From contig CAVLAO010000042.1 in the NCBI GenBank assembly GCA_963660915.1, forward strand, positions 1-14,418: 14,418 bases of DNA, given 5' to 3'. A program made the position numbers and the translations under genes. This stretch comes from UMGS1766 sp963660915. GTDB taxonomy: Bacteria > Bacillota > Clostridia > Oscillospirales > Oscillospiraceae. This document shows positions 8,535 through 14,418 of this stretch, piece by piece. Below the pieces are notes generated by a model. That model was not told the DNA's origin and did not search any database. It saw nothing but the letters and a program-made list of their open reading frames with translations. The first letter of the stretch is position 1; each line of letters opens with the position of its first letter.

Positions 8535-8555
8535 ACACTTGCTTTTTACAGGTGT
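8535..8555. promoter_or_regulatory. Operator-like dyad over the pncB promoter
   Basis: ACACTTG (8535-8541) and CAGGTGT (8549-8555) are inverted repeats matching at 6 of 7 positions, separated by 7 bases. The dyad covers the -35 and part of the spacer, a classic repressor position. The niacin-responsive repressor NiaR, which controls niacin salvage genes in many Firmicutes, is a candidate by context only; I could not verify its consensus. Confidence 0.4.
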
Positions 8556-8567
8556 CAAGACTATAAT
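8539..8567 (+). promoter_or_regulatory. Sigma-A-type promoter of pncB
   Basis: TTGCTT (8539-8544) and a perfect TATAAT (8562-8567) are spaced by exactly 17 bases. Transcription would start near 8574, leaving a leader of about 45 bases before the ATG at 8618. Confidence 0.75.
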
Positions 8568-8617
8568 ACCATCAATCAACTGCTCATTTAATTTGCTGCA
8601 AGAAACGAGGAAATTTT

Positions 8618-10075
8618 ATGTCCAAGCGTATAAATTATACCATGCTGTGTGATTTTTATGAACTTTCCATGGCAAATGGTTACTTCCAAACCGATTTAAA
8701 AGACCGCATCACCTATTTTGATATTTTCTTTCGCCGTGTGCCTGATGGCGGGGGGTTTGCAATCGCTGCAGGTCTGGAACAAATTATCGAGTATATTCAA
8801 GGGCTTCATTTCACAGAGGAGGATATTCAGCACCTCCGTAGTAAAGGTGGTTTTGTTGAACCATTTTTGGACTATTTGCGTTCCTTCCACTTTTCCGGCG
8901 ATATTTGGGCCGTTCCGGAAGGCACACCAATTTTCCCCGGCGAGCCAATTTTAACCGTCCGTGCTCCTGCAATTCAAGCGCAGTTTCTTGAGACCTATCT
9001 TTTGCTGGAGTTAAATCATCAATCCTTGATCGCAACAAAAGCAAACCGAATTGTGCGTGCTGCAGAAGGGCGCCCTGTAGCAGAATTTGGTTCTCGTCGG
9101 GCACAGGGAGCCTCCGGTGCCATTATGGGGGCTCGCGCTTCCTACATTGGCGGATGTTCCGGTACCGCCTGCGTACAGGCAGATCGTGATTATGCCATTC
9201 CGGCGACCGGAACCATGGCACACTCATGGGTTCAGATGTTTCCGGATGAATATACTGCGTTTAAGACCTATTGCGAGCTGTACCCCAATAATGCGACTTT
9301 ATTAGTGGACACCTATAATGTCTTGCATTCCGGTGTTCCGAACGCCATTAAGGTATTCAAGGAGATTCTATTGCCCAAGGGAATTACGAAGTGCGGAATC
9401 CGAATTGACTCTGGTGACCTGGCGTATCTCTCTCGAAAGGCGCGAAAAATGCTGGATGAAGCCGGATTGACCGAATGCAAAATCGTAGCTTCCAATTCAC
9501 TGGATGAATATTTGATCCGTGATCTTCTGGTGCAAGGAGCAAAGTTGGATTCTTTTGGCGTTGGAGAGCGCATGATTACCGCCAAGAGCGATCCCGTCTT
9601 TGGCTGTGTGTATAAATTAGCTGCCATCGAGGATGAACAGGGCAACATCATTCCCAAGATTAAAATCAGCGAAAATGCAGCAAAAATTACAACCCCCCAT
9701 TTCAAAAAAGTTTATCGACTCTTTGACAATGTCAGTGGTGAAGCATTTGCCGATGTAATGTGCTTGTATGATGAAGAACTTGATGACAGTAAACCAATCG
9801 AATTATTCGATCCGGAGAATACGTGGAAAAAGAAATATTTCTCCAATTTTACTGCCCGCAGTATTTTAGTGCCAATCTTCCAACATGGAGACTTGGTCTA
9901 TCAAGTACCAAGTATTGATGCCGTACGTTCCTATTGCGCAGATCAGCTTTCTCATCTCTGGGAAGAGGTAAAGCGTTTCGAGAACCCGCATCGGTATTAC
10001 GTTGACTTATCGCCTAAATTGTGGAAAATCAAGAATGATATGCTGGAGGAAATGCGGAATATCGTTAGGAGCTGA
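8618..10075 (+). CDS. pncB: Nicotinate phosphoribosyltransferase
   Basis: This 485-residue cytosolic enzyme joins nicotinic acid to PRPP, with ATP hydrolysis, to make nicotinate mononucleotide, the entry step of niacin salvage to NAD. The sequence has the family signatures in order: an N-terminal YTMLCDFYELSMANGY segment, FGSRRAQG at 157-164, GTMAHSW with the phosphorylatable His202, LLVDTYNVLHSGVPNAI near 228-244, RIDSGDLAYLSRKAR near 262-276, and the FGVGERM loop further on. Length fits the long bacterial/clostridial form. GAGG lies 7 bases before the ATG, and a well-spaced promoter lies upstream. Transcription is divergent from secA. The promoter region carries two dyads, suggesting repression by a niacin or NAD sensor. 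The older symbol nadV/NAMPT is unlikely because the whole protein resembles the nicotinate branch. Confidence 0.95.
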   Translation: MSKRINYTMLCDFYELSMANGYFQTDLKDRITYFDIFFRRVPDGGGFAIAAGLEQIIEYIQGLHFTEEDIQHLRSKGGFVEPFLDYLRSFHFSGDIWAVPEGTPIFPGEPILTVRAPAIQAQFLETYLLLELNHQSLIATKANRIVRAAEGRPVAEFGSRRAQGASGAIMGARASYIGGCSGTACVQADRDYAIPATGTMAHSWVQMFPDEYTAFKTYCELYPNNATLLVDTYNVLHSGVPNAIKVFKEILLPKGITKCGIRIDSGDLAYLSRKARKMLDEAGLTECKIVASNSLDEYLIRDLLVQGAKLDSFGVGERMITAKSDPVFGCVYKLAAIEDEQGNIIPKIKISENAAKITTPHFKKVYRLFDNVSGEAFADVMCLYDEELDDSKPIELFDPENTWKKKYFSNFTARSILVPIFQHGDLVYQVPSIDAVRSYCADQLSHLWEEVKRFENPHRYYVDLSPKLWKIKNDMLEEMRNIVRS

Positions 10076-10170
10076 GCATCGCAAAGAATTGAAACAATTT
10101 TTACCGAAAACTTTTGAAAAAGTCTCTTTTTCCTCGTTATTGTTCTGCTATTTAAACTATTTGTGTGTAG

Positions 10171-10206
10171 TTCCGTCGTTTTGACGATACAAACGGAATT
10201 ATTTTC
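10171..10206 (+). terminator. Weak candidate terminator after pncB
   Basis: TTCCGT (10171-10176) can pair with ACGGAA (10193-10198), followed by the T-rich stretch TTATTTT. The stem is only 6 bp with a 16-base loop, and an alternative inner pair CGTC/GACG competes. A second A/T-only hairpin near 10109-10122 is also followed by Ts. Neither is strong. Confidence 0.25.
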
Positions 10207-10279
10207 GTCATATTGCTTTTTCATACCGTGAAAACGCTGAATCTTCCGTTTCCCTCTTTTAAAACATAACAATTAGGGT

Positions 10280-10285
10280 TATAAT
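10280..10285 (+). promoter_or_regulatory. Candidate -10 element of the gap promoter
   Basis: A perfect TATAAT lies 54 bases before the gap start codon. The -35 region 16-17 bases upstream (around 10257-10263) reads TTTTAAA and is weak. Start near 10292 would give a leader of about 48 bases. Confidence 0.5.
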
Positions 10286-10324
10286 GGCGATGTAATTCAA
10301 GCGCAAGCATGAAACGCAATGAAA

Positions 10325-10330
10325 AAGGAG
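10325..10330 (+). promoter_or_regulatory. Ribosome binding site fixing the gap start
   Basis: AAGGAG lies 9 bases before the ATG at 10340. The ATG at 10309 is in a different frame from this one and reaches the GAPDH frame only by reading through the N run, so it is not the start. Confidence 0.8.
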
Positions 10331-10339
10331 TGTTCATTC

Positions 10340-11286
10340 ATGAGCANNNNNNNNNNTTCCTGGGAATTAACGATCCTGGCATGACCCCTGATTATATGGC
10401 TTATATGCTGAAATATGATACTATGCACGGCCAGTTCACCGGTACCATCGAATACGACGAAGAGTCTATTACGGTAAACGGTAAAAAGATCATGGTCTAT
10501 GCAAAATTCAAGCCGGAGGAAATTCCTTGGGGCGAGTTGGGCGTTGAATATGTTGTAGAATCTACAGGTCTGTTCCTAACAAAGGAAAAAGCGCAGGGCC
10601 ATCTGGATGCCGGCGCTAAAAAGGTTGTTATGTCCGCCCCTTCCAAGGATGACACTCCGATGTTCGTTATGGGCGTCAACAATACCACCTACGATACCAG
10701 CATGAACTTTGTTTCCAATGCTTCCTGCACTACGAACTGCCTGGCTCCCATTGCCAAGGTTCTGCACGATAACTTTGGTATCACAGAGGGCTTGATGACT
10801 ACAGTCCATTCTACTACCGCCACACAGAAGACAGTTGACGGTCCTTCCAAGAAGGATTGGCGCGGTGGTCGTGCTGCAGCCGGCAATATCATTCCTTCTT
10901 CTACCGGTGCGGCAAAGGCAGTTGGCAAGGTTATCCCCAGCTTGAACGGTAAGTTGACCGGTATGAGCATGCGCGTTCCTACACTGGATGTTTCTGTGGT
11001 CGACCTGACAGTCAATCTTGCCAAGCCAGCAACTTATGATGAGATCTGTGCCGCTATGAAAACCGCTTCAGAAGGTGAATTGAAGGGCATTCTGGGCTAT
11101 ACCGAGGATGCTGTTGTTTCCTCTGACTTTTTGGGAGATACCCATACCTCCATCTTTGATGCCGGTGCCGGCATTGCTTTGACAGACACCTTTGTTAAGG
11201 TCGTTTCTTGGTATGATAATGAGATCGGTTACTCCAACAAGGTACTGGATCTGATCACCTATATGTCTACCGTTGATCACAAATAA
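10340..11286 (+). CDS. gap: Glyceraldehyde-3-phosphate dehydrogenase, N terminus lost in an assembly gap
   Basis: This glycolytic enzyme oxidises glyceraldehyde 3-phosphate with phosphate and NAD to 1,3-bisphosphoglycerate. After two codons (Met-Ser) the sequence enters a 10-N gap and resumes at FLGINDP, which in E. coli GapA corresponds to about residue 29-30. The Rossmann-fold GFGRIG motif is therefore in the missing bases. The remaining 309 residues are well conserved: active-site Cys in SNASCTTNC, catalytic His in TTVHSTTATQK, DGPSKKDWRGGR, the phosphate-site SSTGAAKAVG and C-terminal WYDNEIGYS. The ATG at 10340 and the downstream frame do not agree through 10 Ns; the true gap must be 2 modulo 3 bases and probably near 77-80. 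This would give a normal protein of about 337 residues. The gene stands alone behind its own TATAAT and ends at a strong terminator. An intact gene in the organism is inferred. Confidence 0.93.
10347..10356. other. Assembly gap (10 N) inside gap
   Basis: Ten Ns stand for unknown sequence. Comparison with GAPDH proteins implies about 26 missing codons, so the run looks like a minimum-size placeholder, not a true length. Confidence 0.95.
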
Positions 11287-11306
11287 TTGAATTTTCGCTA
11301 AGACAG

Positions 11307-11349
11307 AGCAGAACGCCGAAATCATTTTGGTCGATTTCGGCGTTCTGCT
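11307..11349 (+). terminator. Rho-independent terminator of gap in the convergent region
   Basis: A perfect 17-bp stem (11307-11323 with 11333-11349) closes a 9-base loop and is followed by TTTT (11349-11352). It lies 20 bases after the gap stop codon. On the minus strand the sequence after the stem is not T-rich (CTGTCTTAGC), so it serves gap well and recN only partly. Confidence 0.92.
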
Positions 11350-11372
11350 TTTATGTCTATATAATTTAAATT

Positions 11373-13108
11373 TCATTCAAATGTGTACTTTAACTCTTTG
11401 CTTTCTTTGATGAGTTCCTTTGCGCTGTTTAATGCCGTTTCTGTGATCTTCTCTCCTGCTGTAAGACGTGCAATTTCTACAGGTCTGTCATCTTCGGAAA
11501 GCCTGGAAATACTCGTGTACGTTCTTTCCGCATGCTCTTTCTTTTCAACAAAGAAATGGACATCTGCCATCGCAGCAATCTGTGGAAGATGGGNNNNNNN
11601 NNNNNNNNNNNNNNNNCACACAAAATTTGCTTTTGTTGCGCGATTTGCGCCATTTTTCGAGCGACTTTTGTCGCTGCACGCCCTGAAACGCCGGTGTCTA
11701 CCTCATCAAAGATCATTGTTCCGACATCGTCTGACTCTGCTAACACACTTTTCAGCGCAAGCATGATACGCGCTAATTCGCCGCCAGATGCAATTTTATT
11801 GATTGGTTTCAAGTCTTCACCGATATTTGCGGACATAAGAAAGCATACTTGATCCATGCCTGTGCTATCCATCCCGGTTTCATTTTCTTTTGGTGTAATT
11901 TGCACTTCAAACCGAACTTTCGGCATGTCCAAATCAGCAAGTTCCTGCTGAATCCGTAGCTGGAGTTGCTCTGCAACACGTTTTCTGGCTGCCGTCAACA
12001 AATGAGCCTGTTGTTCTGCTTCGCTTCTTTTCTGCGCCAACTTTTTCTCCAATTGAGCAATACGATCTGTTGCGCATTGAAGTTGATCTAGTTCATTCCG
12101 GCATTTCTCTAAAAATTCAAGCATCTCATCCACAGAACTACCATATTTTTTCCCAAGACGATAAAGCAGATCCAATCGACCCTCCATCCGATCGATTTCT
12201 TCCGGAGAAACATCAAGTTCTGCCTTGATATCTCTGCATATCTCTAGTGCATCATAGGCATCATAGCGCATCTGATTCAATTGATCTGCTAATTTTAATA
12301 GCGTCTTTCCCTGTTTACTTTCCGCATCGCAGTACCTCGCCGCTTGAGCAATTGCGTCTGCTGCAGAGGCCAGTTGGCTGATTGCGCCCTCTTGTTCTCC
12401 ACTGCCATCTAAAGCATATTCCGTCAAATCGAAAGATGATATCATTTTGCCGGCAGAGCGAAAAACCTTCTTTTTTTCATTTAATTCAACGTCTTCTCCA
12501 CGCTTAAGCTTTGCCTGTTCCAACTCATGTATCTGATACGCAAGCAGATCAATACGTCTGCTCTTTTCTGCATCATCCATTTGAAGCGCATTTAATTCGC
12601 GTTGTGTTGCACTGAATGCATAATATGCAGTTTGATACGGCACCAATAAGGACTGCAGCGTCCCAAACCGATCCAGGTAATTTAGGTGGTATTCTTCATT
12701 CAGGAGTTGTTGGCCATCGTGTTGACCATGAATATTCAGCAATTGCTGTCCCAATTCACGGAGCTGCGTCACGGTGAAAGGGCGGGAATTGACACGGCAT
12801 ATGTTCCGTCCATCCCCTTGAATTTCTCGTTCCAGCAGGAGCTCCCCATTTTGATCTGGTGTGATTCCCATGGATTGAAACCATCCCAGTTCGGGTAAAT
12901 TGACAAAAATTGCACTGACATATGCATTCTTCGCCCCTGTCCGAATCAGATCCCGGCTTGTTCGCTCTCCTAATACTGCGCTGATGGAATCAATAATAAT
13001 TGATTTGCCCGCACCGGTCTCGCCGGTTAGCACATTAAATCCAGCGCCGAAATTGATATCAGCAGATTCAATCAAAGCAATATTTTCAATGTGGAGAAGC
13101 GACAGCAT
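11373..13108 (-). CDS. recN: DNA repair protein RecN, interrupted only by an assembly gap
   Basis: RecN is an SMC-like ATPase that acts early in double-strand break repair, bound to DNA. Walker A is GETGAGKS at 29-36. A long helical, probably coiled-coil middle spans about 155-390. The ABC signature SGGELA lies at 441-446 and Walker B is MIFDEVD at 465-471. The frame breaks at a 23-N run just after QKQILC (residue 497), then resumes in another frame at HLPQIAAMAD and continues to the stop at 11373. Conserved RecN proteins read C-V-T-H-L-P-Q here, so two residues bridge the break, needing about 3 missing bases. The corrected protein would be 571 residues, a normal length. It starts 12 bases after argR, with AAGGTG just upstream, and ends nadK-argR-recN, a common clostridial cluster. 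A genuine frameshift is unlikely. Confidence 0.93.
11594..11616. other. Assembly gap (23 N) inside recN
   Basis: Twenty-three Ns separate two recN frames. The flanking bases leave one base of a Val codon on one side and two of a Thr codon on the other, so 3 missing bases would restore the conserved motif. The N length is probably an over-estimate. Confidence 0.95.
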
Positions 13109-13120
13109 AAAAACACCTTC

Positions 13121-13573
13121 TTATTTCAACATCAAGCGGATTTCATCGCAGAGCTCTTGCGCGCATTCATTTGTCCGCATAATCAACACAGCTGTGTCAT
13201 CGCCTGCGATAGAGCCAACCATATTGGGAATATCCATCCCGTCAAGTGCTGACGCCGCTGCACTGGCCAGACCGGGCATTGTCTTTAATACAATCAAATT
13301 TTGTGCAAGGTCATAGGATATAACTCCTTCCCGGAATATATTTTTCAATCGGCTTGTTAAGTCGGTACGCCCGCGGTGGATGGAGACAACATATTTGTAG
13401 GTGCCATTTGCCGTACGTTCTTTAATTAGATGCAACTCCTTGATATCCCGTGAGATTGTCGCCTGTGTACAGGAAAAGCCAAGCTGATGCAATCGTTCCA
13501 ACAGTTCCTCCTGAACTTCCAAATCCTCATTTTCTATCAGAGATAAAATCGCTTTTTGTCGCTGCTCTTTCAT
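13121..13573 (-). CDS. argR: Arginine repressor ArgR/AhrC
   Basis: This 150-residue regulator senses L-arginine as a hexamer and binds ARG boxes to repress arginine synthesis and, in Bacillus-type relatives, activate catabolism. The N-terminal winged helix-turn-helix shows SCTQATISRDIKELHLIK, the recognition-helix signature, at about 31-48. The C-terminal oligomerisation and arginine-binding domain shows TMPGLASAAASALD and GSIAGDDTAVLIM, whose paired Asp residues contact arginine. An in-frame ATG at 13597 would add 8 residues and overlap nadK, but AAGGGG at 13583-13588 is 9 bases before the ATG at 13573, and the shorter form begins MKEQRQ like the family. It lies 13 bases after nadK and 12 before recN. 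Its presence in a repair/NAD cluster is usual in Clostridia and does not imply local targets. Confidence 0.94.
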   Translation of the reverse strand: MKEQRQKAILSLIENEDLEVQEELLERLHQLGFSCTQATISRDIKELHLIKERTANGTYKYVVSIHRGRTDLTSRLKNIFREGVISYDLAQNLIVLKTMPGLASAAASALDGMDIPNMVGSIAGDDTAVLIMRTNECAQELCDEIRLMLK

Positions 13574-13582
13574 ATACGCCGA

Positions 13583-13588
13583 CCCCTT
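13583..13588 (-). promoter_or_regulatory. Ribosome binding site fixing the argR start
   Basis: AAGGGG on the minus strand overlaps the nadK stop codon (13587-13589) and lies 9 bases before the argR ATG at 13573. The overlap suggests coupled translation of nadK and argR. Confidence 0.75.
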
Positions 13589-14418
13589 AAGATTCACCTA
13601 ATTTAGAAAGCAAAATCTGATAAAAACTTCGCTGTGTCATGCGAACGAGTTTAACGCCCTGCTTGGCCATCTTAATGCGAATGATATCGCCACTGGAAAG
13701 CCGGACCGCTCGTCCTCCATCCACGGAAAGATACGATGTTTTGCGCAGCTGTTTTCCCATTCGAATCTCAACCACTCGATCCTTTGATAAAACAAATGAT
13801 TTTGACTGCAGTGCATGTGCGCAAATAGGTGTGATAATGATATTTTGTGCTGTCGGTTCCACAACCGGCCCCCCTGCAGACAAGGAATATGCAGTAGAGC
13901 CGGTCGGAGTAGAGACAACAACTCCATCACCGGAAATAGAAGAAATAAGCTCTCCGTCTGCGTACGCCGACAATTCTACCACACGTGCAACCGCTCCTTT
14001 TGTAATCGCCGCATCGTTCAGAGCAACATCAGAAAAAATCTCTCTTTTTTCGTGGATCAAAGAGACATCTATCATCATACGCTGCTCTATTTTATAATCT
14101 TTCTTTGCCAATCGGGTAAGCTGCTTTAACTCTCCGTGCTCCAGCTCTGCCATAAATCCTACACTTCCCATGTTCACTCCCATGATAGGAACGCCACAGT
14201 TATGTGCCAATTTTGCCGCATGAAGCAAGGTACCGTCCCCGCCGAAACATATCAGCATATCCGCAGTTGTAATTTCCGAATCTATATCTGCGTAGACAAG
14301 ATTTTTGGGTAATTCAAAATGTGGGTCCGGTTCAAAAGGGAGGCAAAAGCAAGTGTCAACGCCAGTATCTTGCAAAACCCGTGCCGCAGCCTGTGCTGTT
14401 CGAAGGCCACGATCACGG
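13587..14418 (-). CDS. nadK: NAD kinase, 5' end outside the window
   Basis: NAD kinase phosphorylates NAD to NADP in the cytosol, using ATP or polyphosphate. The visible 276 residues include ICFGGDGTLLHAAKL with the catalytic GGDGT, NMGSVGFMAEL, NDAAITKG, and the long signature around VVSTPTGSTAYSLSAGGP. The reading frame stays open to the right edge, and the codons above the TTG at 14375 read RDRGLRTAQAAARVLQD, which continues a typical NadK N terminus (NPxRDxG). The TTG is therefore not the true start, and only about 8-12 residues seem to be missing. The gene heads nadK-argR-recN here; in many Clostridia a TlyA-type methyltransferase gene lies just upstream, which would be beyond this edge. 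No sign of damage. Confidence 0.95.
   Translation of the reverse strand, partial: RDRGLRTAQAAARVLQDTGVDTCFCLPFEPDPHFELPKNLVYADIDSEITTADMLICFGGDGTLLHAAKLAHNCGVPIMGVNMGSVGFMAELEHGELKQLTRLAKKDYKIEQRMMIDVSLIHEKREIFSDVALNDAAITKGAVARVVELSAYADGELISSISGDGVVVSTPTGSTAYSLSAGGPVVEPTAQNIIITPICAHALQSKSFVLSKDRVVEIRMGKQLRKTSYLSVDGGRAVRLSSGDIIRIKMAKQGVKLVRMTQRSFYQILLSKLGES

Larger units (their letters stand above)
8301..8617. other. Divergent intergenic region between secA and pncB
   Basis: This 317-base AT-rich stretch contains no convincing ORF. It must drive secA leftward and pncB rightward. It holds a good rightward promoter (8539-8567), a weaker leftward one (8377-8405), three dyad elements (8397-8410, 8508-8531, 8535-8555) and a small palindrome CGCTTAAAGCG at 8322-8332 just before secA. 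No riboswitch or T-box fold was recognised. Confidence 0.7.

Noticed and set aside
10309..10346. ATG at 10309 as the start of GAPDH
   Set aside because: It joins the GAPDH frame only through the Ns; its own residues (MKRNEKGVF) do not resemble a GAPDH N terminus, and the AAGGAG-ATG pair at 10325-10342 does.
11373..11621. Separate small gene at the 3' end of recN
   Set aside because: Its residues HLPQIAAMAD onward to TETALNSAKELI are the normal RecN C terminus.

Overview
The window looks like chromosomal housekeeping DNA from a low-to-mid GC Firmicute, most likely class Clostridia and possibly an Oscillospiraceae or Butyricicoccaceae relative. The signs are the nadK-argR-recN gene order, a single-chain FGAM synthase, a 917-residue SecA with a zinc tail, and AGGAGG-type ribosome binding sites. 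The family-level placement is inference only. No tRNA, rRNA, CRISPR array, insertion sequence or prophage gene was seen. I found no convincing new biological system.

Layout from left to right. (1) Positions 1-187 are AT-rich and hold no confirmed gene, but carry a candidate ArgR operator. (2) A leftward block at 188-8300 reads secA, then pgeF, then purL, then a terminator, then a HAD-type phosphatase. secA and pgeF overlap by one base, and purL follows closely. (3) The divergent region 8301-8617 carries a candidate leftward secA promoter, a good rightward promoter and two dyad elements. (4) A rightward block holds pncB (nicotinate phosphoribosyltransferase) and gap (glyceraldehyde-3-phosphate dehydrogenase), ending at a perfect 17-bp hairpin terminator. 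(5) A second leftward block, convergent with gap, reads nadK (5' end outside the window), argR, recN with 12-13 bp spacing.

Two runs of N are assembly gaps, and both appear to have the wrong length. The 10-N run replaces roughly 75-80 bases encoding the N-terminal NAD-binding part of GAPDH. The 23-N run in recN probably stands for only 3 bases, so the apparent frameshift is artificial and both genes are probably intact in the organism.

Functionally, pncB feeds NAD synthesis, nadK makes NADP and GAPDH uses NAD, so three NAD-related genes lie within about 6 kb. purL is in purine synthesis, and its neighbour pgeF belongs to a family with reported purine-nucleoside activities as well as a peptidoglycan-editing role. 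ArgR is encoded here, and a near-consensus ARG box lies at the left edge.
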